From NCBI GenBank assembly GCA_024681855.1, contig JAILAB010000055.1:24197-88196 (forward strand): a stretch of 64,000 bases of DNA, read 5' to 3'. Every line of letters begins with the position of its first letter. The first letter of the stretch is position 1. The position numbers and the translations under genes are program-made. This document shows positions 53,736 through 63,263 of this stretch, piece after piece. Source of the stretch: Elusimicrobiales bacterium (GTDB lineage Bacteria; Elusimicrobiota; Elusimicrobia; Elusimicrobiales; UBA9959). The notes under the pieces were generated by a model. It searched no databases, was not told where the DNA came from, and saw nothing but the letters and a program-made list of their open reading frames with translations.

Positions 53736-55058
53736 TTAATTGGCGGCTGAGTTATCCGGCTGAATTTCAGCTTTAGCGCGCAGCTTGCGGTGATATGTTA
53801 TGCCAAAGCGGTGAGCCTCGTCGCGCAAAGCCTGAAGCAGCTGTAACCCTGCATTGTCTCTAGGTATCAGCAGTGGAACAGGATTGCCGGGGAAATATAC
53901 TTCTTCCAGTTTTTTTGCCAGAGAAATCACAGGCAGCTTTAATTTAGCCCTGCGCATGGCATTTTGTGCGGAGGCCAGCTGTCCAGGCCCGCCGTCAATT
54001 ACAAATAAATCCGGCATTTCGTCGCCTCGCCGCTGTATCTGTTTCAGCCTGCGGTATACTATTTCTTCCATCATGGCGAAGTCATTTCCGCCTGAAGGAG
54101 TGTTCTTGAATTCTATCTTATATCGGCGATAGTATTCGCTGCATTTCTGTCCGTTTACAAAGCATACCGAAGATCCTACGGCTTGTTTTCCGAAAAGATG
54201 GGAAGTGTCGAAACATTCTATATGAACAGGAGGTTTTTTCAGTTTTAACGCTTTTTGCAGCGCCGTTACTGAATTTGATTTTGCTGTAGCTTGTTCCACA
54301 TAATCAGGCGTAAGTTTGCGGAAACGCACTCTTTCCCTTAAAAATGAAAAGGCTGACAAAAAATCGCGGTATTCGGCAGCCTTTTCATATTCCAGCTTTT
54401 CTGCGGCCATTTTCATGTTATTGCGTGCTTCCTCTGCCAGCTTTTCAATATCGCCTTTTAAGAAGTCATGAATGCGCTCTGCCAGCAGGCTGTAATCGTT
54501 TTCGCTGATCAGTCCGTCGCAAGGGGCGGGGCATTGCCCTGTATGATAATAAAGACAGGCTTTTTTCTTTTTTTCGGGCAATGGTTTCTGGTCAGAGAAG
54601 TTCCAGCGGCAGGGCCGCAGATTCAGGAATTTTATTTTTCTCAGCCAGCCTAGCAGCTTTCTCACAGGCTCTACCTTAGGATAAGGGCCGAAATATGTGC
54701 CTCCGTCAGGCTTTTTGTTCCTTGTGAAAAAAAGCCTTGGATATTGCTCGCCGCTTATTTCAAGATAAGGATAGCTTTTTGAATCCTTGCCAATTTCATT
54801 GAAGAAAGGCTGAAGTTTGTAAATGAGCTGTTCCTCAATTATCAGCGCTTCCCTTTCGCTTGCTGCCGGAATATAATCTACTGTTCTTACGAGAGCCGCA
54901 AGGAATGGTATTTTTTCCCTTTTGTCAGCCGGATGTTCGCCGAAATATTGTGCAGTTCTGTTTTTAAGATTTTTAGCCTTGCCAACATATATGACTGTGC
55001 CTGCGGCATCCCGCATAAGATATACTCCTGGTTCTTCCGGTATGTGAGATAAATCCAT
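53736..55058 (-). CDS. uvrC: Compact UvrC-like excinuclease subunit
   Basis: UvrC makes the two cuts in nucleotide excision repair. The 440-residue product has the GIY-YIG domain (EEPGVYLMRDAAGTVIYVGKAKNLKNR, about 7-90), the cysteine-containing linker, a UVR motif (about 205-235) and the RNase-H-like domain. Catalytic residues are present in CFDTSHL, VIDGGPGQL and DEAHRFGITYHR. Usual UvrC proteins have about 600 residues. The segment between the UVR motif and the RNase-H-like domain is strongly shortened and the C-terminal helix-hairpin-helix domain is missing. ATG 55058 is preferred over TTG 55064. Confidence 0.87.
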   Translation of the reverse strand: MDLSHIPEEPGVYLMRDAAGTVIYVGKAKNLKNRTAQYFGEHPADKREKIPFLAALVRTVDYIPAASEREALIIEEQLIYKLQPFFNEIGKDSKSYPYLEISGEQYPRLFFTRNKKPDGGTYFGPYPKVEPVRKLLGWLRKIKFLNLRPCRWNFSDQKPLPEKKKKACLYYHTGQCPAPCDGLISENDYSLLAERIHDFLKGDIEKLAEEARNNMKMAAEKLEYEKAAEYRDFLSAFSFLRERVRFRKLTPDYVEQATAKSNSVTALQKALKLKKPPVHIECFDTSHLFGKQAVGSSVCFVNGQKCSEYYRRYKIEFKNTPSGGNDFAMMEEIVYRRLKQIQRRGDEMPDLFVIDGGPGQLASAQNAMRRAKLKLPVISLAKKLEEVYFPGNPVPLLIPRDNAGLQLLQALRDEAHRFGITYHRKLRAKAEIQPDNSAAN

Positions 55059-55104
55059 AATCAATATGCTGTTAAAGCGGCTGAGGAATATTATTTTAGC
55101 AAAC

Positions 55105-56667
55105 TTATATGAGATTTCCGATTAGCAGTTTCCTTTCGCTTATATTCAGGTATGCAAGCCCTATGAAGTATAATATGGCGGCGGCAGGAATGCCGAATAT
55201 TACTGGAGCCCAGAAACTGTCAAGCTGCCAGGCGAAAACCCATGCGCATCCCCCGGCACCAGCTGCGCAGAGAACTGTCTTAGCCATGGATTTATTTATT
55301 GCATTGAAGCCTGTAAGCCGCCATGCTATTGCAAGAAAAGCCGCTGCTGCCGCTATTGAGCTTATGGAGGTAGCAAGCAGCAGTCCGGGCGCGCCTAAAG
55401 GCTTCATGAGAATAAAACATAAAATAATATTGGCAGCAAGCTGTCCTGCTATCACTAAAGCCGGCATTTTTTTATGACCTCTGGCATACAGAGCCGAAGC
55501 CATTACTTTGTTGAGTCCGAAAGCCGGCAGGCCTATGCATGCATAAATCAGAACATTAGCAGTTAATGATGTTTGCTCTAAAGTGAAATTCCCATGCATA
55601 AACAGTAGAGAACAAATAGGCATTGAAAGGGCTGCAAGGCCAAAAGCAGATGGAAAAAGCATAAGCTGGGAGGTAAATACGGCCCGGTATAAATGCGCAT
55701 TGAATGCAACATTGTTTTTTTCTGCGGAGAATCTGGAAAGATATGGCAGTGCCGTGGCCGCCGCCGCTGCTGCAAACATTGAAACGGGAAACTGCGTAAG
55801 CCGGGAAGCATTGTAGATGGCCGTGATTGAGCCTTCAGGAAGGAAACTGGCAAAACAAGTGTCTATAAGAAGCGAAATCTGCTCCTGGGCCAGCACTGCT
55901 GTTGCCGGCACGGCAGCAAATACCAGAGGAAAAACTCTTATTGAATCCTTTAGTGCTGAAAATTTCAGCGAAAAGCCTGACTTTTTTAAGGAAGGAATAA
56001 CCATAGCAACCTGTATAATCCCGGAAATAGAGGCTGCTGCGGCTACTATGAGCAATGCTTTTTTAGGCTCAATGCTGGCAAAAGGTCCGAATTTATACGA
56101 TATGAGAGCCAACAGAACTGAAATGGAAAATACGGCTTGTGAAATAGCCGGCAGAAAGAAAATGTTTGAGCTGTTCAAAAGGGCCGTGAAATACGCTGAA
56201 ACATTAACGAAAAGAAAATGCGGAGCAAACACGGCAGTGAGCAATGCCGTAAAGGTAAAATATTCAGGCAGGCCTGCGAAACCGGCAGCTGTCATGTATG
56301 TGAGCGGCCTGCAGAAGATTATGCCGGCTATTACGGCTGCCATTGATCCAAACAGCGTGGCTGTCCAGAACCTGCTTGCAAATTCTCCCGCATGGCAGCC
56401 GCCTTTGTTTCTCTCCACGGCATATCCTGGTATGAACACTGCGTTAAGGCCTCCTTCGCCTAGTGTTCTGCGGAACAAATTAGTAATGCGGAAAGCGGCA
56501 TAATAAGCGTCTGTAAGCGCACCTCCTCCAAAAACGGCAACCAGCATGGCGTCGCGCAAATATCCAAGCGCTTTTGTAAGGAAATTTGCGCCGGCCCATG
56601 AAAAAAAATCTTTTTGAGCTGATGACTTTTCTATGTTTGCTTCATTAGTGTTTGCATTTTTTGTCAT
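55105..56667 (-). CDS. murJ: Lipid II flippase MurJ
   Basis: MurJ flips lipid II across the inner membrane. The 520-residue product has about fourteen membrane segments and the MurJ/MviN signatures LTKALGYLRDAMLVAVFGGGALTDAY-like N-terminus, FRRTLGEGGLNAVFIP and the ASALYARGHKKMPA region. It is divergent from rpsT with only 20 bp between start codons and is followed by uvrC. Confidence 0.93.
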   Translation of the reverse strand: MTKNANTNEANIEKSSAQKDFFSWAGANFLTKALGYLRDAMLVAVFGGGALTDAYYAAFRITNLFRRTLGEGGLNAVFIPGYAVERNKGGCHAGEFASRFWTATLFGSMAAVIAGIIFCRPLTYMTAAGFAGLPEYFTFTALLTAVFAPHFLFVNVSAYFTALLNSSNIFFLPAISQAVFSISVLLALISYKFGPFASIEPKKALLIVAAAASISGIIQVAMVIPSLKKSGFSLKFSALKDSIRVFPLVFAAVPATAVLAQEQISLLIDTCFASFLPEGSITAIYNASRLTQFPVSMFAAAAAATALPYLSRFSAEKNNVAFNAHLYRAVFTSQLMLFPSAFGLAALSMPICSLLFMHGNFTLEQTSLTANVLIYACIGLPAFGLNKVMASALYARGHKKMPALVIAGQLAANIILCFILMKPLGAPGLLLATSISSIAAAAAFLAIAWRLTGFNAINKSMAKTVLCAAGAGGCAWVFAWQLDSFWAPVIFGIPAAAILYFIGLAYLNISERKLLIGNLI

Positions 56668-56680
56668 AAAAATCTAAAAT
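56652..56680 (+). promoter_or_regulatory. Promoter of rpsT
   Basis: TTGCAT (56652-56657), a 17-bp spacer and TAAAAT (56675-56680). The -35 lies inside the murJ coding region, and the -10 ends 7 nt before the rpsT ATG, predicting a leaderless transcript. Confidence 0.6.
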
Positions 56681-56687
56681 ATATTGT

Positions 56688-56969
56688 ATGAAACTTAAAA
56701 CCGGAAGACATACCAGCGCTATTAAAGCATGGCGCAAATCGGAAAAGCTGGCCTCAAAGAACCGCGGCATTAAGGCCAAGATTCGCGAAATTACAAAGGA
56801 TTTCGCGGCTAATACCGCGAAGAAAGATGTAGAGCAGTCTCAGAAGATAATGCCGAAGGCAATGTCCATATTAGACAAGGCCGTAAAAGCTGGCACTATT
56901 CACTGGAAAGCCGCCGCCAGACGCAAGTCCCGCATGGCTGCAATTTTAAACTCTATAACTTCTAAATAA
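56688..56969 (+). CDS. rpsT: 30S ribosomal protein S20
   Basis: S20 binds the 5' domain of 16S rRNA. The 93-residue basic helical protein has GRHTSAIKAWRKSEKL, NRGIKAKIREITKDF and the C-terminal signature GTIHWKAAARRKSRMAAIL. There is no Shine-Dalgarno in front of the ATG. It ends at a terminator shared with the end of holA. Confidence 0.93.
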   Translation: MKLKTGRHTSAIKAWRKSEKLASKNRGIKAKIREITKDFAANTAKKDVEQSQKIMPKAMSILDKAVKAGTIHWKAAARRKSRMAAILNSITSK

Positions 56970-56988
56970 TCTTTGTTGCGGCAAAGAT

Positions 56989-57023
56989 AAGAACGGGCTG
57001 CCTATGGCAGTCCGTTCTTTTTT
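56989..57023 (+). terminator. Intrinsic terminator after rpsT
   Basis: A 14-bp stem with one G-T pair (56989-57002 with 57006-57019) has a 3-nt loop and a T-tract, and overlaps the last codons of holA on the other strand. Confidence 0.85.
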
Positions 57024-58005
57024 ATTCGCTACGATCATCCTGCTTGCAGGCTTGCGTTATCAGCGTTTTGATAATTGTTTTTGGGCTTACTTTATTAGAA
57101 CTTTTCAGCTCGGAATCTGATATAATGCATCTTTTTAGCATATATGCCAGATGTTCTTCTTTAAAATTCTCTGCTTTTGCCTTATAAAAAAAGGCCTGCT
57201 TATCATTTTTTTGAGGGTCTTTTGGATCTAATTTGGCCTTAATTAATTTTTCTATGCAGCCATATATGATGGCAAGCATTTTCAAGGGATCTTCTCCCTG
57301 TTCAAACATTATGTCTGCCGCATTCATGGCTGCCGGCTGATTTTTAGAAGCTAAATAACTTCCTAAAAAATAGGGAGGGAGCTTTTTTGAGAAACCGCAT
57401 ATTTCTGCCGCATCTTCTTCTTTAAATATGCTTTTTCCGGAACCATACATATATGCCTTTATTTTTTCCGCTTCATTATCCAGCGCCGCAATGCTGGTTC
57501 CTGCTGTTTCAACTATCATATCTAATGCGGAAGCATCGCTTTTAATCTCTTTGAAAAGAATATTATTCAAATATTCAATAGCATGATTCTTATTCATTTT
57601 AGGAAATTTCACTGTAGCGCAGTCTGATGAAATAGCTTCTTTTATGGGATCTTTGTTTTTTTCAAAATCTGCTGTTATTATAATGCAGGAAGTAGCGCAT
57701 GGCATTGAAACATAGTTAATTAAAATGTCTAAATCTGCTTTTTTTAGCTCATTGGCATCTTTCAGCACGAGAAATCTTACATTTGCCAGCATAGGCACCG
57801 TATTTGCTTCGTCCAGAAAAGCTGACATGTCGCAGCTTTGGGCCAGCCTCAATGAATAATTGAAACCCTCTGGCTTAAATAACGGAATTATATTTTTTAT
57901 CAAATGTTCCTTGCTTGTGTTTTCCTCGCCGTATAAATAATATACTGGCCTGGTTTTTCCGGCTTTCCACTCTTTTAAAACCTCTTCCCTGCTTAGCTCG
58001 GACAT
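57022..58005 (-). CDS. holA: DNA polymerase III delta subunit
   Basis: HolA loads the sliding clamp as part of the clamp loader. The 327-residue product has the family N-terminus (PVYYLYGEENTSKEHLIKNI), RFLVLKDANELKK, a middle PPYFLGSYLASKNQPA region and a C-terminal collar domain. Its ATG overlaps the lptE stop by one base. The order leuS-lptE-holA is the same as in E. coli. Confidence 0.9.
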   Translation of the reverse strand: MSELSREEVLKEWKAGKTRPVYYLYGEENTSKEHLIKNIIPLFKPEGFNYSLRLAQSCDMSAFLDEANTVPMLANVRFLVLKDANELKKADLDILINYVSMPCATSCIIITADFEKNKDPIKEAISSDCATVKFPKMNKNHAIEYLNNILFKEIKSDASALDMIVETAGTSIAALDNEAEKIKAYMYGSGKSIFKEEDAAEICGFSKKLPPYFLGSYLASKNQPAAMNAADIMFEQGEDPLKMLAIIYGCIEKLIKAKLDPKDPQKNDKQAFFYKAKAENFKEEHLAYMLKRCIISDSELKSSNKVSPKTIIKTLITQACKQDDRSE

Positions 58006-58679
58006 TAGCGGTCCAGCTCCTTAAGTCCGGCATTATCTGTTGCTGGCAAGTCTGTTCCTATTGCGGTTATGGGCTGTGTTCCCGCATTATTTTCAGCATT
58101 GTTTCCGTATGAGTGGGCTGGGGGAAGTTTTTTCTGTGATATGCTGGATACAGATCCGAATCCTTCCACTGTTCTTAAAGTTATATTCTTGGCGAGTATT
58201 TCCCAAAGCTCTTCCCTGGCAGCTTCCTCAGTCATTCCTCCCGGCAGAGCTGCTGCAGAAAAAATCTTTGTAGCCTGCAGCGCAGGCTCTTCCCATAAAT
58301 AGCGGTTGGCGGCTCTGTCTAAAAAACGCACGCTTGCTATTACATTCATCTTATAAACGTTTGCCACCATATTTACGTCGTATTGTATGGGCGTAAGTAT
58401 ATAATTTGCTATTTCGCCTATGATTATTCCGTCTGCATTGTTTTCAGCGGATACTGTATACTCTCCATTTTTAAGAAATTCTTCCGCAACCTTAAGCGTC
58501 ACTTTTTCTTCTAATCCGAATTGGGGGGTCTTATTTGTGAAAGGCCTTACAGCGACGCGCCTTATATGCGCTGGCATTTTTTGTTCAGCTGGCTTATAGG
58601 TAATGTTTGCCGATTCTATGCAGGCAGAAGAAATGCCTGCTGCTATCATTGCCGCAGCAAGAATAAATATTTTTTTCAT
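58005..58679 (-). CDS. lptE: LPS-assembly lipoprotein LptE
   Basis: LptE plugs the LptD barrel at the outer membrane. The 224-residue product from ATG 58679 has a lipoprotein signal with lipobox GISSAC and the LptE/LptE-like core (RRVAVRPFTNKTPQFGLEEK, GEIANYILTPIQYD, VRFLDRAANRYLWEE). An upstream start at 58748 would put 23 charged residues before the signal and is less likely. Position between leuS and holA supports the call, and it implies lipopolysaccharide transport. Confidence 0.85.
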   Translation of the reverse strand: MKKIFILAAAMIAAGISSACIESANITYKPAEQKMPAHIRRVAVRPFTNKTPQFGLEEKVTLKVAEEFLKNGEYTVSAENNADGIIIGEIANYILTPIQYDVNMVANVYKMNVIASVRFLDRAANRYLWEEPALQATKIFSAAALPGGMTEEAAREELWEILAKNITLRTVEGFGSVSSISQKKLPPAHSYGNNAENNAGTQPITAIGTDLPATDNAGLKELDR

Positions 58680-58760
58680 AGTTTTTTTGTTTCCTTTCAT
58701 CTCAGCTTTTTGCATATTATCCTTGCAAAGGCCAGCAATGTCTTGCATGGACGCTGGCTT

Positions 58761-61277
58761 TTATTTTGCCACAATGCTTACCAGGCGGCCAGGAACAACT
58801 ATAATTTTTACTATGTTTTTCCCTTCTGTAAAAGCTTTTGTTTTTTCTATAGCCATGGCTTGCAACTCGTCTTTTGATATGCCGTCTTTAACTTGCAGCC
58901 TGGCTTTAATTTTGCCATTAATCTGCACAGGTATTTCCAGCATCCTGGAAGCTATGATCTTTTCGTCAGCTTCTGGCCATTTCATGCTCATCAGGCTTCC
59001 TTCTTTGCCTGCGCGCTGCCATAATTCGTCCGTTATATGCGGAGCAAATGGATGAAGCAGCAGCAGGAATGTGGTGAAATCCTGTTCTGTTGTTGCCTTG
59101 AGGGAGCTGAGCTTGTTGAAATATACCATTAAAGCTGAAATTGCCGTATTGAACTTTAAAGCTTCTATGTCAGATGAAACTTTTGCTATGGTCTGGTGTC
59201 TTAATATCAAAGCTTCATTAGAGGGATTTCCTGAAACAAGATTCTGTCCAGCTTCTGTTCCCCATATTCGCACACGCTTTACAAAACGGGAAACTCCTTC
59301 TATCGCGCGCACATTCCATGGCTTTGAATCTTCCAGCGGGCCTAAGAACATTTCATACATGCGGAAGACATCTGCGCCATATTCATTCAAGATGTCATCC
59401 GGGTTGATTACATTCTTCTTGCTCTTTGACATCTTTTCCACCATTGGCTTTATTTCTTCGCCATCGGCTGTTTTGGCATTCCCGTTTTCCGCAATTTCAA
59501 GTTCTGAATATTTGCGGTATACTCCTTTTGAATCCCTATAGGCATAAGAAAGTATCATTCCCTGATGAACGAGTTTCTTAAAAGGCTCTGGGGCAGAAAG
59601 CAATCCTAAGTCAAATAAGACCTTATGCCAGAATCTTGCATATAGCAGATGAAGCACCGCATGTTCCGCGCCGCCTATGTATAAATCTACCGGCAGCCAT
59701 TTTTTCTCAATTTCCTTATCAATGAATGCTGAGGAATTTTTAGGGTCTGCGAAGCGAAGATAGTACCAGCATGAGCCTGCCCACTGAGGCATTGTGTTTG
59801 TTTCGCGTTTCGCCGGGCTGCCGCATTTAGGGCATTTTACATTAACCCAGGAATCTATTGCGGCAAGCGGGCTTTCCCCGTTTCCTGCCGGCTGATATTT
59901 TTCAACATCCGGAAGGCGCAGCGGCAGCTCATTTTCAGGCACTGGCACGGCTCCGCAATGCGGGCAGTGTATTATGGGAATTGGTTCTCCCCAGTATCTC
60001 TGGCGGGAGAACACCCAGTCGCGCAGCTTATAATTTACCTTTGACCGTCCGAGGCCTTTTTCCGTTAGCCAGGATATCATCTTCTTTTTTGCTTCAGGCG
60101 TTGGCAGGCCGTTAAGGAAGCTGGAATTTATTGAAACTCCTATCTTACAGTATGGCAAGTTCTCGTCCCAGCCTTCAGGTTTTTGCACTACGTCTATGAT
60201 TTTTATTCCAAATTTTTTTGCGAAATCCCAGTCACGCTCATCATGAGCCGGCACGGCCATTATTGCTCCTGTGCCATAGGTTGTTAGCACATAATCTGCT
60301 ATCCATATTGGCAGCTTGTCGCCATTTACTGGATTTATTGCATACGCTCCTGTGAATACCCCGGTTTTTTCCTTTGCCAGTTCCGTTCTTTCTAAATCTG
60401 ATTTATTAGCTGCTGCGGCAATATATTCTTCTACCGCTTTTTTCTGGTTTTCTGTGGTGATTTCTTTGACTAATGCATGTTCTGGGGCCAAAACCATGTA
60501 TGTAGCTCCAAACAGGGTGTCTGGTCTTGTGGTAAAAACGGTTAGTTTCTTTCCGTTTTCTAATTTAAAATCAACTTCAGCGCCTTCAGAACGTCCTATC
60601 CAGTTTTCCTGCATTAGCCTTGTGGAATTAGGCCATTTTACATCGGCTAGCCCTTCCAGAAGCTTATCCGCATAAGCTGTTATTTTAAGCATCCACTGCT
60701 TTAGTTTTTTCTTTTCAATGGCTGTGCCGCAGCGGTCGCATTTGCCTTGGAATACTTCTTCATTGGCTAAACCTGTCTTGCATTTAGGACACCAGTTTAT
60801 TGGCATGGTTGCTTCGTATGCAAGCCCTTTCTTAAAAAGCTGCAGGAAAATCCACTGCGTCCAGCGATAATAATCAGGGTCGGTCGTGTTTATTTCCCTT
60901 TCCCAGTCATAACTGAAACCTAGAGCATTAATCTGCCGCTTGAAATTAGCGCAGTTTTTTGCTGTTGTTATTCTTGGATGAACTCCTGTGGCTATGGCAT
61001 AGTTTTCCGCCGGAAGGCCGAAAGCATCCCAGCCCATGGGATGAAGAACTTCAAAGCCTTTCATGCGTTTGTACCGGCAAATTATGTCTGATGCGGTATA
61101 CCCTTCCGGATGTCCTACATGAAGCCCGTCCCCAGACGGATAAGGAAACATGTCCAAACAGTAGAATTTAGGCTTGTCTGATTTTATGTTTGTGCGAAAT
61201 AAATGGTTTTCCGCCCATTTTTTTTGCTGTCTCTCATCTATTGATTTAAAATTTTCCATGTCTTCTGAATGTTTCAT
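58761..61277 (-). CDS. leuS: Leucyl-tRNA synthetase
   Basis: The class I synthetase charges tRNA-Leu. The 838-residue product has [17 protein letters not shown] with the HVGH signature, the editing (CP1) domain ([38 protein letters not shown]), the zinc cysteines and KMSKSKKN near residue 610. ATG 61277 is chosen; TTG 61283 two codons upstream is possible. It heads the leuS-lptE-holA operon. Confidence 0.97.
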   Translation of the reverse strand: MKHSEDMENFKSIDERQQKKWAENHLFRTNIKSDKPKFYCLDMFPYPSGDGLHVGHPEGYTASDIICRYKRMKGFEVLHPMGWDAFGLPAENYAIATGVHPRITTAKNCANFKRQINALGFSYDWEREINTTDPDYYRWTQWIFLQLFKKGLAYEATMPINWCPKCKTGLANEEVFQGKCDRCGTAIEKKKLKQWMLKITAYADKLLEGLADVKWPNSTRLMQENWIGRSEGAEVDFKLENGKKLTVFTTRPDTLFGATYMVLAPEHALVKEITTENQKKAVEEYIAAAANKSDLERTELAKEKTGVFTGAYAINPVNGDKLPIWIADYVLTTYGTGAIMAVPAHDERDWDFAKKFGIKIIDVVQKPEGWDENLPYCKIGVSINSSFLNGLPTPEAKKKMISWLTEKGLGRSKVNYKLRDWVFSRQRYWGEPIPIIHCPHCGAVPVPENELPLRLPDVEKYQPAGNGESPLAAIDSWVNVKCPKCGSPAKRETNTMPQWAGSCWYYLRFADPKNSSAFIDKEIEKKWLPVDLYIGGAEHAVLHLLYARFWHKVLFDLGLLSAPEPFKKLVHQGMILSYAYRDSKGVYRKYSELEIAENGNAKTADGEEIKPMVEKMSKSKKNVINPDDILNEYGADVFRMYEMFLGPLEDSKPWNVRAIEGVSRFVKRVRIWGTEAGQNLVSGNPSNEALILRHQTIAKVSSDIEALKFNTAISALMVYFNKLSSLKATTEQDFTTFLLLLHPFAPHITDELWQRAGKEGSLMSMKWPEADEKIIASRMLEIPVQINGKIKARLQVKDGISKDELQAMAIEKTKAFTEGKNIVKIIVVPGRLVSIVAK

Positions 61278-61446
61278 TGCCAAAAAACCTTTAAATTCCT
61301 TTGCCGTCCAGTTTCAGCATGGCTTTTCTGCTGCTTTCTGTAACGCTGTTCATTGAAAAAAACGGCCTTGTCTTTTTAGCTGCCGTCATGCCTCAAAAAA
61401 GCATGGTCAGGGGCAGTCTTATATAAATTCTACAAAAAATATATTG

Positions 61447-61452
61447 TAAAAT
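61447..61452 (+). promoter_or_regulatory. -10 box in front of the GT2 gene
   Basis: TAAAAT ends 6 nt before the start codon at 61459; no convincing -35. The spacing would give a leaderless mRNA. Confidence 0.35.
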
Positions 61453-61458
61453 GTATGT

Positions 61459-62193
61459 ATGAGCAAAACCGTAATAGTCATGCCTGCTTACAATGCTGCG
61501 CTAACACTGGAACAGACAATAAAAGATATTCCTGAATCTTTGCGCAAGGACATAATATTGGTAGATGACTGTTCAAAAGATAATACTGCGGAGATCGCTG
61601 AAAAACTTGGCCTGCATGTAATCCGCCATAAGAGAAATAAAGGATATGGAGGCAATCAGAAAACCTGCTACAGGGCTGCCTTAGACAAAGGAGCTGATGT
61701 CGTTGTAATGCTGCATCCTGATTATCAGTATAATCCAAAAGTTGTACTCTACATGGCCGGTGTTATTGAAAACGGCATTTGCGATATAATGCTTGGAAAC
61801 CGCATAAGGACCCGTCATGAAACTTTGGCTGGAGGCATGCCGTTCTATAAATATATCTCTAACCGCTTTCTTTCGCTATGCTGTAATGTCATAACAGGAG
61901 AAAATCTCGGCGAGTGGCATAGCGGATTGCGGGCATATTCGGCAAAGGTGCTAAAAACATTGCCATGGCAGGATAATTCGGACGATTTTATTTTTGACAT
62001 GCAGTTTCTGGTACAAAGCTCTTTTCATGGTTTCCGCATGGGGGACATTCCTGTGGAAACCAAGTATTTTGCTGAAGCATCTTCTATAAATTTTAAACGC
62101 AGTCTCAGATACGGTCTGCTTACTTTATGGGTACTGTTCCTGTTTATGCTTAAGAAATGCGGGTTAAAAATATCAATGTTCCAAAAGAAATAA
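61459..62193 (+). CDS. GT2-family (dolichyl-phosphate mannosyltransferase-like) glycosyltransferase
   Basis: The 244-residue product has the GT-A start [21 protein letters not shown], the nucleotide-binding [13 protein letters not shown] and [17 protein letters not shown]. The DxD-like motif falls in [10 protein letters not shown], and [15 protein letters not shown] follows. A short hydrophobic stretch near the C-terminus may tether it to the membrane. It probably makes a lipid-linked sugar or a glycan. No Shine-Dalgarno is visible. Confidence 0.88.
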   Translation: MSKTVIVMPAYNAALTLEQTIKDIPESLRKDIILVDDCSKDNTAEIAEKLGLHVIRHKRNKGYGGNQKTCYRAALDKGADVVVMLHPDYQYNPKVVLYMAGVIENGICDIMLGNRIRTRHETLAGGMPFYKYISNRFLSLCCNVITGENLGEWHSGLRAYSAKVLKTLPWQDNSDDFIFDMQFLVQSSFHGFRMGDIPVETKYFAEASSINFKRSLRYGLLTLWVLFLFMLKKCGLKISMFQKK

Positions 62194-62358
62194 CTTTAAG
62201 CCATAAGTTTTATATTTATCTTTTCCGCTCTATAATAAGAAAAGCATTGATTTTAGAGTTTTCTTGTAAGGTTGAATTTATTTTCAGGATCTTCACTGCT
62301 TAATGAGATCTTGAAACAATTTCAGTACGGCGAAATAGTATTAGCGTTATTTATAAAA

Positions 62359-62636
62359 GGCTTTGTTGTTATACATAGTTATTGATGGAAAAATGCTATG
62401 CGTCATTGAGAGGAGCATTAACGGCGAAGCAATCTGTGATTGGTAAATCTTAAAAGCAAAGTTTCCGTTTATTTTAAGGAATAGCCTTTCGTTGCATGCA
62501 AGCGGTCAACAGCAACCGTTACCGCCTTAAAACAAGGCATGCTATGCCTTGTTTTGCCTACGGCCAGGCACCGCGCTAGCGCCAGCAATTACTACGAGGA
62601 TCTTATGTAATCAATAACATTTTTAACAGAGCTTTA
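62359..62636. mobile_element. Nested inverted-repeat element inside repeat copy 4
   Basis: The ends are imperfect inverted repeats: GGCTTTGTT...GTTATTGAT on the left and ATCAATAACATTTTTAACAGAGC on the right. They resemble the GGCTCTGT ends of copy 1. Inside lies a GTCATTGAGAGGAGCATTAACGGCGAAGCAAT block, similar in form to dispersed repeats found in many bacteria, and a perfect hairpin. There is no transposase frame, so it would be non-autonomous. Confidence 0.55.
62529..62555. repeat. Perfect 12-bp inverted repeat
   Basis: AAAACAAGGCAT (62529-62540), a 3-nt loop, and ATGCCTTGTTTT (62544-62555). It resembles a terminator on either strand but lies inside the nested element, far from any gene. 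Confidence 0.8.
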
Positions 62637-62748
62637 TAAATATATTGTGTAATGCTTTCCTTTAACAAAGCTTTATTTTTTTGTAATCTTTTAATATGCT
62701 TTTATTCTAATATGCAGTTAATTTGAGTTTTATATTCGGTAAATAAAA

Positions 62749-63051
62749 ATGGTAAAACACATAATACTTTGGAAATTGAAGGATGGCCTTAGCGTAGAAG
62801 AAAAAGCTGCTGTAAAGGCAGGAGCAAAAGAGGGCCTTGAGAGCCTGCATGGAAAAATTCCAGGACTAATAAGCATTAAAGTACTCATTGAGGGCCTGGA
62901 AAGCTCTAATGCTGATATGATGCTTGATGCTTCATTTCAAGACGAGAAATCCCTGCAAGGATACTCAAAGCATCCGGAACATGTTGCTGTGGCAAATATA
63001 AAGGTGCGGCCTTTTACTCAAATAAGGCTGTGCTTGGATTATAAAGAATAG
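62749..63051 (+). CDS. Dabb (stress-responsive A/B barrel) domain protein
   Basis: The 100-residue product matches the Dabb ferredoxin-like dimeric barrel fold: VKHIILWKLKDG at the N-terminus, a GLISIKVLIEG strand, and the SFQDEKSLQGYSKHPEHVAV motif. Members have varied or unknown roles. The gene stands alone, with no clear Shine-Dalgarno and no operon partners. Confidence 0.85.
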   Translation: MVKHIILWKLKDGLSVEEKAAVKAGAKEGLESLHGKIPGLISIKVLIEGLESSNADMMLDASFQDEKSLQGYSKHPEHVAVANIKVRPFTQIRLCLDYKE

Positions 63052-63263
63052 AAGCATATCTGCTTGATCTTTAAAATAGTGTATTCCATGCCTTAGCATG
63101 GGAAAATATTTTTTTGTCTCCTTGTTTTTCTCTTAAAACTTAGTCAAACGCTTTTCTATATATCTGAGTTCTTCTATATTTAATTGATAGATTTGCTAAT
63201 TTGCCGAATAGACAATTTGTTATTGTGCTAAATTAGAGTTTGACTGTTTTTTGTACGCTTTAA

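Larger units (their letters stand above)
62238..62672 (+). repeat. Interspersed repeat element, copy 4, split by a second element
   Basis: The left part (62238 to about 62358) matches copies 2, 3 and 5: AAAGCATTGATTTT start, GAATTTATTTTCAG, GAGATCTTGAAACAATTTCAG. The matching right end (TGTAATGCTTTCCTTTAACAAAG) appears only after about 280 bp of extra sequence. It accounts for most of the 555-bp gap between the GT2 gene and the Dabb gene; I see no gene there. Confidence 0.65.

Noticed and set aside
55817..56503. Long + strand frame (228 codons) opposite murJ
   Set aside because: It is the antisense shadow of a well-supported MurJ frame and the translated sequence resembles no protein family.
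62238..62672. A structured non-coding RNA or tRNA in the spacer before the Dabb gene
   Set aside because: The hairpins coincide with the repeat elements and their inverted ends; no tRNA cloverleaf or known ncRNA signature is visible.
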